This document shows, one piece after another, positions 36,504 through 49,515 of a DNA stretch of 64,000 bases; position 1 is the first letter of the stretch; every line of letters begins with the position of its first letter. Position numbers and translations under genes: made by a program. Source of the DNA: Tetrapyrgos nigripes (Eukaryota > Basidiomycota > Agaricomycetes > Agaricales > Campanellaceae); the NCBI GenBank assembly GCA_013368315.1, contig JAACJM010000199.1, positions 86,836 to 150,835 of the forward strand. The letters are read 5' to 3'. The notes under the pieces are model-generated. The model was not told where the DNA came from. It did not search any database and was given only the letters and a program-made list of their open reading frames with translations.

Positions 36504-37759
36504 GAGACACAGTCCAGCCTGAGCTGTCTATTTATATTTAGTGACATTCAATTGACCTGGTTGAATGAATTCATTGTATTACATCCTGTAAATTTTCAGT
36601 AAGCCGTTCTGTATTACTTAATTGACATGCACTGCAAATCCATCCAACAAGTCTCTTGTAAGTCCATTGGATATACATGATGACTTACAAAATAGTCACT
36701 TTTCAGTAAAGTCATTGTAATGTCTTGTGACTTACAAGTGTCTTACTGTGACCAGTCTGTCAACCTGTATATTCTCCATTTAGCATGCAGGTTTTTTCCA
36801 GAGACTTACGAGATAGACTTTTAAAACCTGCATCTTGTAATTCCCTTGTAAAACCACAAGTCTTCCTAGGCTATTACTGTGACACAGCTGTCCCTCCGTA
36901 AATTCTGTGGAAATATGAGCAGTCTTACCCAAGACTTTCAAGTTCTACCTTCTGGTAAGTCCTCTGTAAATTTTCCTTGGTTTACAAATCGTCTTACTGT
37001 GACATTATCTCACATTGAAATACCCTGGTATTTCAGTTCTGTTTTACAAGAAGACATACTGTGACAAAAAAGTCACCTTGTAATTCCACTGTATGCTCTT
37101 CAATGCTATACTGTGACAAAGCCTCACACTGAAAGTCCATGGTATGTCCTTGCAGCTTACAATGGTCTTTCAGAATAGTCCTCATTTTTTGTCTATTTTG
37201 TAATACACTTGTAAGTCAAGCCAACTTACATATTGATTGGTTCCCCATAATACTCTTGTAAGACTCCAGTAAGGCTGAGGATTTACCAGTGTTTGTAGCA
37301 AATGTTTCTTGTAATTCCTTCATAATACAGCTAGTCTTACAAGTGTATTACTGTGACTTGATTGTCACTTTGTAAATTTCCTGCAGATTTTGCTTCCTTG
37401 TAAGTCCTTTGTAAATCTCTCTTGCCTTACTGTTTGTCATACTGTGATTATCTGTCACACTGAAATACTCCAGTATTTCCTATGTGTCTTACTACATGAC
37501 ATATTGTGACAAAAAGTCACTCTGAAATTCCTGTGTAATTCCACAGTATATCCACCAATGGTATACAGTGACAGCAAGTCACACTGAAAGTCCATGGTAT
37601 TTCTTTGTGACTTACAATGGTCATACAAGGTTGTTCTAATTTTTTCTGTCTCTTGTAATACTAATGTATGACAAGGAGTCTTACATATTGATTGGCTTGG
37701 TGTAATACTCTTGTAAAACCTCAGTCAAGCAGAGGATTTACAAGTGTTTGCACCCAGTG
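36504..37759 (-). repeat. Element A right terminal inverted repeat
   Basis: Inverted copy of 27886-29138, ending GTTTGCACCCAGTG before ACT. Confidence 0.88.
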
Positions 37760-37762
37760 ACT

Positions 37763-38700
37763 AGCCTCACATATCCATACAGTCTTCTCTACTTGATCAA
37801 TGCCACTCCAAGGTCATGAAGGTCATCCAGGGGTACCAATACCTTGCTCTTCTCAATCATAGAGTTGATGGGAAAAGGCTTCACACTGTGATGGATGGTC
37901 ATGTGCAGCTTGTCTGAATTTGGCTTGGGAATGATGACAACAGGTACTGCGTGCATACCAGGAAGAAGGGAAGGGAAAGAACATGAGAATCAGCCCTTAT
38001 AAATCTCAATATCATGTTGATCACAAGTAAACTTGACATGAGCAGGATCTTTCAGTGGGTAGGATCAGTCAAGAGTGGATGGTACATCTTCCTTGGAGTA
38101 GTCAGCCCATGGCCAGTAGCTGTTCTGCAGGCCTCAAAAGACAGATTCAACAAATGGACAGTTTGGGTGAGATTTGAGTAATTCTTCAAGTCAGTTTACA
38201 TTGATCAGAGTAGTGATGAAAAAAAGTTCTGGGTTGTCCCTGATTGTTTTTAACACCACAGAATCTAATTTTTCTTGATCAGGTATGTCAGGTAAAGCTT
38301 CCATAAACTCTGTTGCATCTGCTAATGTCAACCTCCTCTTTCCACACTTCTCATTTTCCCCCTCTCCCCATACTAAATTCCTTGCATATCTTGGCCTCCT
38401 CTTCAATCTTCTTCTCAGCTCCAACATCCAATCTGGCTCACTTTGCAATGCACTTGTCTCAAGTATGTCCCCCATCTCGGCAAATTGAGCAGATATGGGC
38501 CCAATTACCGTCTTTTGCCAACCTACTACATTTCCCAAGTTCCAGAGTCTGCAGATATTGTCAATGATGTTGAAACAACAGCTGGAAGATGTATTAGGGA
38601 AGGATGTTTTAGCGACTGGGGAGGGAATGGCGATCCATGTGAGGTAAAGTCCATTGAATTGGTGTCATGACATCTATATTTGGTACTATTTATTTCTTCT
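37763..38700 (-). pseudogene. DIRS pol, N-terminal and RT start
   Basis: Minus-strand fragments upstream of the RT part read: MGNVVGWQKTVIGPISAQF, RYARNLVWGEGEN, RLTLADATEFMEALPDIP, DNPELFFITTLINVN, LEELLKSHPNCPFVESV, YWPWADYSKEDVP, FPSLLPGMHAVPVVIIPKP, and HDLGVALIK before element A. They correspond to the region before and including the first RT blocks of basidiomycete DIRS-like pol. Stops at several Arg positions are TGA (after INVN, ESVF, YKG), with one TAG. Confidence 0.78.
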
Positions 38701-40699
38701 TATCTCCGTATCCTCAGATCTTTACACCATATGACTCTTGTTCCACATGCTACAGCTTTCTTTACAGCTTCCTTTACAGCTTTACTTTTACATATATAAA
38801 CCCTGTCCTGACACCTGGTTCCCCATCTTGACCTCTTCATCGTTGGGACCAGGTGTGTATCTCCCTTTTCATTACTTCTTTCACCTTTACTGATGGGCAC
38901 TGTAGTTCCAGTACTTATTGCTGTCTGTTAGGTATTTAATACATTCTTCGTTGTTGGGACCAGTTCCAGTACTTATTGCTGTCTGTTAGTTGAGTTGAGC
39001 CCATAGCTCATTATCACTATCTAAGCACTTGCCTCTTTGTGACAATTGGTTTGTGTCTGAGAGTAGGGCATCTCATCACATGGAGACTTTCTGACATACT
39101 GCCTTGTCATAATTGATGATGTTGATGTGCTGGGATGTGTTGATGAGGGATTTGAAAAGATCATTGATGTTTCTCTCATGAATCCTGAGTTCAGCTTCCC
39201 TCCATGGCATGACGAACCTGACTGTGTCAAGATACATGGCCCATGCAATAGTCCAGTCCCCATGATTTTTAACTCTTCAGGAAGGCATTCTGGCCCCAAT
39301 CCTAAACTCCCTGTCTCTAAGTTTGAAAGTTTGTTTGCTGTTGTAGTCAATAGTTGACTGAAGAGGAGCTGGTGAGGAGACTGTCAAAATTGATGGGTTT
39401 TCCTCAGAAAAGATTGCTCCATTCAGAGTCAGGGAATTCAGGTGAGATAGCTGAGGATTTGACTCGCTTGGGATCTCTGGACCAGTTTGGTAGAGTGAGT
39501 CTGTCCTTTTCCAAACATGATGCATCTGCAAATGATTTGGGTGGACCTTCACCCTCTGACCACAACCATGGCAACAACCTCTTATCAACTTTCTCTCTCA
39601 CAATGATACGGCAGGTAAACACCTGGCCATGCACCCCATCATTTTGCACACTTCTAATCGAAGTAGTGCAACCTCACTATATATGCAATCAAACCTATGA
39701 ATTTTCTAGCTTGTCCACTAGAATGACTCACAAATGGGTATCCTTTAAGACGAAAGCTTTCATTTAGTTTAATCTCAAGAGTTTTACCATAAATGCAGCT
39801 GGTAACATGCTGATCAAAGCACACTTGGACTTTACTATCCTTTGTTTGGATACGGTCACTATACAAAACAGTTCATTTACCAGATTTCTGACTTCATTTT
39901 ACTACTCGAACGAGAAATATCTCATCTGGACTGTGATTGATGATGTGTTCAACATGTATTTACAATCCCTGACTCCTACTAACACTCAACAATTAGCTAC
40001 AAACTGCATATGGACTCAGAGGCTTGATGGACCATAGTAAACTACTATATAGTACTTAGCTAATCATGTGGCTGACTATAAAAGTGCACCTCGATTACCT
40101 TATCATACAACAACCACTTGTAACTGCCTTCATACAGATAGAGTGCAACAGCAATATGAGTATTGTTCCTGTGAAAAGCAGTCGTCTACAGTTCATCTTC
40201 AGTGGGAGGCATCATACCCCTTGAGCTGCTTAACTTCATTTTCTCAGTGCTCAGTCTTTACATACCAAATGATCCACTTGTTGTATTGTGCAGTACCTTG
40301 CGGAGGTGTACTAAGTCTTCTTCAATTCCAAGCCAGTTTTGTTTTCACCTTCATCCTGCGCTTAGTTTGTCTTCAGAGGTAGCTGCACCTATTCAAGCAG
40401 TGTATTACCATCCACTTCTGCCCATCCCCAGTTTCATTTCATGTATCTATAATCCTCCTACCCGCCTTCTACCCATCCTCTACCACATTCTGATCCTCCA
40501 CATCACCTACCCTTTACATCCTTTTACCTCTTATCCCTCATCTGAACTAGTCTTCACCCAATCAAAGTGCTATGCCATCTTGTCTTGACTTCGATTATAC
40601 TTCTTTTACTTCTTCTTTGAAGATTTGGTTTCTCTAGATCTGCTGTGAGAGCTTTAGCATCTCCCTACCCCCAAACTAGACACCTCGTCTTGAGTGGAA
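38701..40699. other. Probable DIRS internal region, heavily decayed
   Basis: Between the pol N-terminus and the putative ORF1 only broken minus-strand frames exist (for example 39588-39277 and 39350-39021). I cannot assign domains. A direct repeat around GTTGGGACCAG and TTCCAGTACTTATTGC occurs at about 38840-38990. Confidence 0.4.
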
Positions 40700-41114
40700 G
40701 GTAGTTGTTGGTTGAGTCATTCACCTTTGACCCCACACTCAGCGTCTCAATGATATAATCTCTATCGTTTCCTTCCTCATCATCTGTAGGTCCTTCTCCA
40801 TCTGTTCCACTTTCAGCCTCATCCTCACAACTTTGCTTCTTTTTCCCACTGGACTTGACAATGTATTTACCATGGGATTGCGCTGCGATGAGGTTTCAGT
40901 TGGCTTGTTCAAGTAGGTTGTAGTACATTTCATAAGTGGAGCGGGACTGTTGACTTTTCCCAGGCATGGCTTGGATGATATGCCAGTAGATAGCAGTAGT
41001 GGCATTGAATTTGGATGAAGCCCCTGATTCAAATGCTTTGATCTTACCCATGCACTTCTGAACAAGCTTGGCATCAGGTGAGGGAGGTTGTACAGATGAT
41101 CTGACAGTTGACAT
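40700..41114 (-). pseudogene. Putative DIRS ORF1 (gag-like) N-terminus
   Basis: Minus-strand frame from ATG 41114: KLVQKCMGKIKAFESGASSK, ATTAIYWHIIQAMPGKS, STYEMYYNLLEQAN, then a stop and an acidic/basic stretch. A short helical ORF with this K-A-F-x-S-G pattern is often seen upstream of basidiomycete DIRS-like pol genes, and the position fits. Assignment is tentative. Confidence 0.4.
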
Positions 41115-41716
41115 CAGCTTTTCAGCAAATCACTAACAGCCACTTGCAGCCACTTGCACAAGCACCTACAAGCTGTGTGAGTCTGTGAGTCTGTGAGTTG
41201 GTGAGCTGAGTCAGTTTTTTGGTGAGTTCACACAACACACAGACTATGTGCATCTTCAAGCTACTGCAAGTTGTGATTAAAACAACTATTATTCATGAGG
41301 TATTCTTTTCTAGCATAAGTTAACTATACAACCAGTATGCTGATTAATGAAGTGCACTTTTTTTGTGGTAAAAGGGCTACAGTGAAGTACATCAGTATAT
41401 GCAAACTTTCAGGTGAGTGGGAAAGCACCTGAAAGTTCAGAAAGCTCGTGAGTAAAAATGCCAGCTTGTTGATGGATCCAGTAACCTAGGCTTCAACATC
41501 ACTGGTAGGGGCTGATAGGTGCAATGTGGATGAGAGTGTGTTTGTGGTCTGAGCATCCTCAAGGTCCTGAGCTCAGGTGGCTAGATCATCAACTCAGGCT
41601 GAGATGGTTTTGATGGTTTGTTGAGTAATAAGGGGACTCCCAGTATCAGGATTCGAGGAGTTATCAGTTGGACACTTATGAGCCATAAATGATAAACGAA
41701 GTGATGTATAAATATG
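41115..41716. other. Repeat-like leader without genes
   Basis: Contains GAGTCTGTGAGTCTGTGAG and AGCCACTTGC direct repeats and no credible frame. Confidence 0.4.
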
Positions 41717-42110
41717 TAACACAAAACAACTGAGTGATACTGCAATTACACTAGTGAGTGATGAATGGAGAAAGAAAGAAAGATGAGAGATGTACCTGAG
41801 AGACTCGTGAGTGACAATGGGGAAAGAAAGAATGAGATGTGGGAAATGAGTCTCTTGGGGCTATAAATACATGGTAAGTCATTAACAGCGAAAATGAATC
41901 ATAGACATAGAGAGGAGAAAAACAAATATCACAAGGAAAAAATGAAACAATGTATTCAATAAAGGATGTGGAGGAAAGATTCTGGAAAGATTGCAGAAAG
42001 GAGATGGTAAAACACGAGTGTTTAAAGATCAAATTTTGAGACAAGGTTGATGCCTGAGCCACTGAGGCAAGGTATATGATGAGCTGCTGAGGCTAGGTCA
42101 CAGAGGCGAG
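41717..42110. repeat. Dispersed repeat resembling a solo LTR, copy b
   Basis: Counterpart of 23517-23950, with the same TATA-like GCTATAAATACATGG and AATAAA. It has an extra insertion near 41775-41815 that includes a duplicated GAGAGATG/GAGTGA stretch. Confidence 0.6.
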
Positions 42111-42437
42111 ATGATGGCCATGGAGGTGAGACAATGGCCATGAAGGCATAATGATGGTAGGGCTCCTACTGGATCAGATGATCCAGCGCCATCTGAGCAA
42201 TTGCTGCTTTGGATGTGGATGTGGATGGTGCTCCTCCTCCTCCTCCTCCTCCATCTGACAGATAGCATCTGACCAATCTGATGGTAATCTGCAGATGGAA
42301 AGCCCATCACTGGAAGTTTCAGAAATACTATATAGTACTATTACTGAGTAGAAAAATACACAAAAATAAATAACAGCCACAACCAGTAGTATGTGTGGCT
42401 TCAACAGACAGCATTAATCCTTCATAGCGCTGGCTGG

Positions 42438-42568
42438 TGGAGTAGGGTACCTGATAGCCCTAGAGTCTATTTGTAGTTGTTTAGCGACAGCTTTAGGCAC
42501 ATCACAACCTGTATTGGTAGTTACAATACAACATTGAGCATCCCATTTGACTAGCGCAGGCTACTCCA
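42438..42568 (+). repeat. 5' LTR of the Ty3/gypsy element
   Basis: Begins TGGAGTAG and ends CTACTCCA, a perfect 8-bp inverted terminus. It matches 56666-56797. The sequence just inside, TTGGTGACGAGAGC, is placed like a primer binding site. CTGG precedes the 5' LTR and follows the 3' LTR, a 4-bp target duplication. Confidence 0.9.
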
Positions 42569-42667
42569 TCTTGGTGACGAGAGCAGCATTTGAACCACAT
42601 GCAGAGTAAACGCATTCGCTAAACACCACACACCCACGAAACAGAAACCAACACATAATCGTAACCA

Positions 42668-44130
42668 CACTGGGTGCAAACACTTGTAAATCCTCTGCTT
42701 TACTGAGGTTTTACAAGAGTATTACACCAAGCCAATCAATATGTAAGACTCCTTGTCATACATTAGTATTACAAGAGACAGAAAAAATTAGAACAACCTT
42801 GTATAACCATTGTAAGTCATAAAGAAATACCATGGACTTTCAGTGTGACTTGCTGTCACTGTATACCCTTGGTGGATATACTGTGGAATTACACAGGAAT
42901 TTCAGGGTGACTTTTTGTCACAATATGTCATGTAGTAAGACACATAGGAAATACTGGAGTATTTCAGTGTGACAGATAATCACAGTATGACAAACAGTAA
43001 GGCAAGAGAGATTTACAAAGGACTTACAAGGAAGCAAAATCTGCAGGAAATTTACAAAGTGACAATCAAGTCACAGTAATACACTTGTAAGACTAGCTGT
43101 ATTATGAAGGAATTACAAGAAACATTTGCTACAAACACTGGTAAATCCTCAGCCTTACTGGAGTCTTACAAGAGTATTATGGGGAACCAATCAATATGTA
43201 AGTTGGCTTGACTTACAAGTGTATTACAAAATAGACAAAAAATGAGGACTATTCTGAAAGACCATTGTAAGCTGCAAGGACATACCATGGACTTTCAGTG
43301 TGAGGCTTTGTCACAGTATAGCATTGAAGAGCATACAGTGGAATTACAAGGTGACTTTTTTGTCACAGTATGTCTTCTTGTAAAACAGAACTGAAATACC
43401 AGGGTATTTCAGTGTGAGATAATGTCACAGTAAGACAATTTGTAAACCAAGGAAAATTTACAGAGGACTTACCAGAAGGTAGAACTTGAAAGTCTTGGGT
43501 AAGACTGCTCATATTTACACTGAATTTATGGAGGGACAGCTGTGTCACAGTAATACCCTAGAAAGACTGGTGACTTTACAAGGGAATTACAAGATGGAGG
43601 TTTTAAAAGTCTATCTCGTAAGTCTCTGGAAAAAACCTGCATGCTAAATGGAGAATATACAGTGTGACAGACTGGTCACAGTAAGACACTTGTAAGTCAC
43701 AAGACATTACAATGACTTTACTGAAAAGTGACTATTTTGTAAGTCATCATGTATATCCAATGGACTTACAAGAGACTTGTTGGATGGATTTGCAGTGCAT
43801 GTCAATTAAGTAATACAGAAGGGCTTACTGAAAATTTACAGGATGTAATACAATGAATTCATTCAACCAGGTCAATTGAATGTCACTAAATATAAATAGA
43901 CAGCTCAGGCTGGACTGTGTCTGCCTTGTCATCTTCGTCTGCTCAGTCTGTTAGGTCTGCCTTGTCTGCCCGGTCTGCCCCATCTGTGTCATCTGCCTCA
44001 TTTGCTCCATCTGCCTTGTCTGCCCGGTCTGCCCCATCTGTGTCATCTGCCTCATTTGCTCCATCTGCCTCGTCTGCCCTGTCTGCCTTGGGACTGTGTC
44101 TGCCTTGTCATCTTTGTCTGCTTTGTCTGC
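42668..44130 (+). repeat. Element B left terminal inverted repeat
   Basis: About 1.46 kb, inverted at about 49270-50769. It extends into the array start, including two copies of the CATCTGTGTCATCTGCCTCA variant. Confidence 0.87.
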
Positions 44131-44661
44131 GTCGTCTGCTCCGTCTGCCTTGTCTGCTCTGTCTGCCTCGTCTGCTCCGTCTGCCTTGTCTGCCTCGTCT
44201 GCTCCGTCTGCCTCGCCTGCCTCGTCTGCTCCGTCTGCCTTGTCTGCCTTGTCTGCCTTGTCTGCTCCGTCTGCCTCATCTGCCTCGTCTGCTCCGTCTG
44301 CCTCGTCTGCCTCGTCTGCTCCGTCTGCCTCGTCTGCCTCGTCTGCTCCATCTGCCTCGTCTGCCTCGTCTGCCCCGTCTGCCCCGTCTGCCTCGTCTGC
44401 CCCGTCTGCCCCGTCTGCCTTGTCTGCCCCGTCTGCCTTGTCTGCCCCGTCTGCCTTGTCTGCCCCGTCTGCCTCGTCTGCCCCGTCTGCCTTGTCTGCC
44501 CCGTCTGCCTTGTCTGCCCGTCTGCCCTGTCTGCCTTGTCTGCCCCGTCTGCCTTGTCTGCCCCGTCTGCCTTGTCTGCCCCGCCTGCCTTGTCTGCCCC
44601 GTCTGCCTTGTCTGCCCTATCTGCCTTGTCTGCCCCGTCTGCCTCGTCTGCCCCGTCTGCC
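44131..44661. repeat. 9-bp satellite array, element B left part
   Basis: TCTGCCTCG-type units continuing from the terminal repeat, interrupted at 44661 by element C. The last part is dominated by alternating TCTGCCCCG and TCTGCCTTG. Confidence 0.93.
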
Positions 44662-47551
44662 CAGCTGTAGCTGTAACTGCTACACATAGTATACTGATAG
44701 TACTCTGCTGGGCACAATGCGTAGTTTGTAGAGGCTTATCTGTACCTATATTATGGTATGATACTATGCATAGTGAATCACTGTTCCACCCCATACCATG
44801 CATACTATATCCCATTTTATTTTCGCATATCACGCATAGTAAGCCACTGTGCCCCTTAGGGGGCAGTAGGGCGGGTTTTTCTCACGCCTCAAAATTTGAT
44901 GGGAGGTGCAGGCCGTCGATAGGGCCCTGAATCTGCAAATGGAATAGGGGTAGTAGCTGTGGCTGGCTCAGAAAATGCAAAATAAATTCCTGGAGCCGGC
45001 AATGAAAAGTGATATAAGTATATAAGAGGATGTATTTTGGGTCACTGAATTCAAATATCCAATCAGATTCGCAATACCTGCAGTGGCTATAGAGATATGG
45101 CCAAAATACTGTCCAAAATACAGCAAATAGCAGGATGGGTACTGGCCATTGCATCCAATCAGCTCTGATCATTATGCAAATTGGTAGGATACTGCTTTTG
45201 GATTCTATAAACTTGGGAATAACATTTATTTCATTATATAATCAATGTCTAGTGAGATATCCTCAATTTACTCTCAAAAAAGTGAAAATTTGGGATGGCC
45301 ATGGACACTACATGTTATAGCATCTAATATAGTTATGGGTATGCTTACTAGGGTGTTCTGTGTCCCTGAATCAGAATATCCACTTGGATAAGCTCTATAT
45401 TCTGTGGTTCTGGTGATATGGAATACTTACTCCTAAATATAGGTACCTGTGGCACCCACAAATATGCAACTTATAAATTTGTTTGAGAGGGTGGATAAAT
45501 GTCCATTAATACTTTCAATCAGAATATAAAGTCATATTCTTCATATCTTGAAGATACAAGACTCTATTTTCAATTTATTTCCCAAAAATTGCCACAAAAG
45601 CGAAAAAAGTGAGATGGCCATGGAGAGGGCATGGTATGGCATCCAATACAGCTATGTATATGTCTATTGAAGTAGTCCGGGTCCTTGAATCCAAATATCC
45701 ACTTAGATTGGCTCTATAAGCTGTGGCTACTCTGCTATTGAAGACTTACTCCCAAGCATGGGTACCTGTGGCACCTGTAAATATGTATCTTAAAAAACTG
45801 TGGAGATAGGTAGATAACTGTTTATCAAAGCCCCAAACAAGAATATGAGGTCATATGTTCCATATCCCCAAGATCCAAGACTCTATTCCCAATTTATTAC
45901 TCAAAAAGCGAAAATAGTACCTTTTGGAACCATGTACATGGGCATATCTCATTCCAGAGGTTACTGGAGGCACTCATACTATGTATTTCATCTTTTAGTA
46001 CCACTTAAAAGATGATCAGCCATCCAAAATATCTAGCAGATGTTCTAGGTACATGCACCAGGTTAAAGTCAAACTGAGTTGCAGATGATGATACTTATAG
46101 CACTTAAGGCTATATCTGAACATGTCTTTCAGTGAGAACTTCCAAACTGCCAGTAACACAAGAATTATGGCTTAGAATGATGGGAGGGTAGTCAGAATGC
46201 CAGTCTCAAAGCCAAAAGATAGGTATATGTGTCAATGAAGGTGAAAATTAAGGCTATCTTTGCTGTCTGGGGAATAAATTGAGAATAGAGTCTTAGAACT
46301 TAGGGATATAGGTGATATGACTTCATATTACTGTTTGGTACATCAATCAACACTTTCAAACCCACTCAACCTATTTTATAAAGTACATATTTGCAGGTGC
46401 CACAGGTACCCACGTTTGGGGGTAAGTCTTGAATAGCAGAGTACCCATAGCCTATAGAGCCAATCCAAGTGGATATTAGGATTCCACAACTAAATTTATC
46501 TTAGTAGGCATATCCATGATCATATTGGATGCCACACCATGCCCTGTGCATGGCCATTCCTCTTTTTCACTTTTGTGGCAATTTTTGGGGAATAAATTGA
46601 AAATAGAGTCTTGTATTTTGAAGATATCAAATACATGACTGTATATTATGATTAAGGGTATTAATTAACATTTATCCACCCTCTCAAACAAATTTATAAG
46701 TTGCATATTTGTGGATGCCACAGGTACCTATATTTAGGGGTAAGTATTCCATATCACCAGAACCACAGAATATAGAGCTTATCCAAGTGGATATTCTGAG
46801 TCAGGGACACAAAATATCCTTGTAAGCATATCCATAATTATATTAGACGCTATAACATGCAGTGTGCATGGCCATCCCAAATTTTTCACTTTCTTGAGAG
46901 TAAATTGAGGATATCTCACTAGACATTGATTATATAATAGAATAAATGTTATTCCCAAGTTTATAGAATCCAAAAGCAGTATCCTACCAATTTGCATAAT
47001 GATCAGAGCTGATTGGATGCAATGACCAGTACCCATCCTGCTATTTTGCTGTATTTTGGACAGTATTTTGGCCATATCTCTATACCCACTGCAGTTATTG
47101 CAAATTTGATTGGATATTTGGATTCAGCGACCCAAAATACACCCTCTTATATACTTACATCACTTTTCATTGCCGGCTCCAGGAATTTATTTTGCATTTT
47201 CTGAGCCAGCCACAGCTACTACCCCTATTCCATTTACAGATTCTGGCCCCTACTGACCGCCTGCACCTCCTATCAAATTTTGGGGCGTGAGAAAAACCAG
47301 CCCTCCTGGCCCCTAAGGCCCTGCCTACCGCCACATCAAATTACCAGCTGTGGGAAAAACCTGCCAAATTTACTTAAGGTATACCATGCGTGGTATAGTA
47401 GAATATTGTGCACACAATGCATAGTATGAAAATAGCCATACAATGCATCATATACTCACCCAAAGTATACACAGAGAAAGGACTGTTGACTACGCATTGT
47501 GTTGTGTGAGTACTGCCTGTATACTATGCATGGCAGTTACAATTACTGGTG
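44662..47551. mobile_element. Foldback element C (2.9 kb) inside the satellite
   Basis: Outer ends CAGCTGTAGCTGTAACTGC and the complement of the right end, CACCAGTAATTGTAACTGC, are imperfectly inverted, and homology runs inward through almost the whole element to a centre near 46100. Within each arm a unit of about 310 bp is repeated (GATGGCCATGG, TATCCACTT, ACCTGTGGCACC, AAGACTCTATT recur near 45300-45600 and 45610-45910). GTCTGCC flanks both ends, and removing C with one copy restores the 9-bp phase of the array. No coding region is visible. Confidence 0.8.
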
Positions 47552-48318
47552 GTCTGCCTCGTCTGCCCCATCTGCCTCGTCTGCCTTGTCTGCGTCGTCT
47601 GCCTTGTCTGCGTCGTCTGCTCCATCTGCTCCATCTGCCTCGTCTGCTCCGTTTGCTCCGTCTGCCTCGTCTGCCTCGTCTGCCTCGTCTGCCCTGTCTG
47701 CCTCGTCTGCCTCGTCTGCCCCGTCTGCCTCGTCTGCCTCGTCTGCCCCGTCTGCCTCGTCTGCCTCGTCTGCCCCGTCTGCTTCGTCTGCCTCGTCTGC
47801 CTCGTCTGCCTCGTCTGCCTTGTCTGCCCCGTCTGCCTCGTCTGCCCCGTCTGCCTCGTCTGCCTCGTCTGCCTCGTCTGCCCCGTCTGCCTCGTCTGCC
47901 TCGTCTGCCCCGTCTGCCTCGTCTACCTCGTCTGCCCCGTCTGCCTCGTCTGCCTCGTCTGCCTCGTCTGCCCCGTCTGCCTCGTCTGCCTCGTCTGCCC
48001 CGTCTGCCTCGTCTGCCCCGTCTGCCTCGTCTGCCTCGTCTGCCTCGTCTGCCCCTTCTGCCTCGTCTGCCTCGTCTGCCTCGTCTGCCCCGGCTGCCTC
48101 GTCTGCCTCGTCTGCTCCAGCTGCCTCGTCTGCCTCGTCTGCCCTGTCTGCCTTGTCTGCCCCGTCTGCCTCGTCTGCCTCGTCTGCCCCTTCTGCCTCG
48201 TCTGCCTCGTCTGCCCCTTCTGCCTCGTCTGCCTCGTCTGCCCCGTCTGCCTCGTCTGCCTCGTCTGGTCCGGCTGCCTCGTCTGCCTCGTCTGCTCCGT
48301 CTGCCTCGTCTGCTCCGA
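47552..48318. repeat. 9-bp satellite array, element B left part continued
   Basis: Continuation of the array broken by element C, again TCTGCCTCG/TCTGCCCCG units, ending at the strand switch near 48318. Confidence 0.93.
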
Positions 48319-49515
48319 CGCAGATGAGGCAGACGGGGCAGATGAACCAGACGACTGCAGATGAGGCAGACGGACGAGGCAGACGAGGCAGATGGAGCAG
48401 ACGAGGCAGACGGAGCAGACGAGGCAGACGGAGCAGACGAGGCAGACGGAGCAGACGAGGCAGACGGAGCAGACGAGGCAGACGGAGCAGACGAGGCAGA
48501 CGGAGCAGACGAGGCAGACGGAGCAGACGAGGCAGACGACGAGCAGACGAGGCAGACGGAGCAGACGAGGCAGACGGAGCAGACGAGGCAGACGGAGCAG
48601 ACGAGGCAGACGGAGCAGACGAGGCAGACGGAGCAGACGAGGCAGACAGGGCAAAGAAAGCAGATGAGGCAGACGGAGCAGACAAGGCAGACGAAGAAAA
48701 CGAAGCAGACAGAGCAGACAAGGCAGACAAGGCAGACAGGACAGACAAGGCAGACAAGGCAGACAAGGCAGACGGAGCAGACGAGGCAGACGGAGCAGAC
48801 GTGGCAGACGAGGCAGACAAGGCAGACAAGGCAGACAAGGCAGACAAGGCAGAAGGGGCAGACAAGGCAGACGGGGCAGACAAGGCAGACGGGGCAGACA
48901 AGGCAGACGGGGCAGACAAGGCAGACGGGGAAGACGGAGCAGATGAGGCAGACGAGGCAGACAATGCAGACGGAGCAGACGAGGCAGACGACACAGACGA
49001 CACAGATGAGGCAGACGAGGCAGACGGGGCAGACGACGCAGATGGAGCAGACGAGGCAGACGGGGCAGACGAGGCAGACGAGGCAGACGGAGCAGATGAG
49101 GCAGAGGAGGCAGATGGAGCAGACGAGGCAGACGAGGCAGACGGAGCAGACGAGGCAGACGAGGCAGACGAGGCAGACGGAGCAGACGAGGCAGACGGAG
49201 CAGACGAGGCAGACGGAGCAGACGAGGCAGACGGAGCAGACAACGCAGACAAAGCAGACAAAGATGACAAGGCAGACACAGTCCCAAGGCAGACGGAGCA
49301 GACAACGCAGACAAAGCAGACAAAGATGACAAGGCAGACACAGTCCCAAGGCAGACAGGGCAGACGAGGCAGATGGAGCAAATGAGGCAGATGACACAGA
49401 TGGGGCAGACCGGGCAGACAAGGCAGATGGAGCAAATGAGGCAGATGACACAGATGGGGCAGACCGGGCAGACAAGGCAGACCTAACAGACTGAGCAGAC
49501 GAAGATGACAAGGCA
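48319..49515. repeat. 9-bp satellite array, element B right half (inverted)
   Basis: GCAGACGAG/GCAGACGGA units, the reverse complement of the left half, followed by the right terminal repeat. Alternating GACGAG/GACGGA 18-bp order prevails at 48400-48640. Confidence 0.93.
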
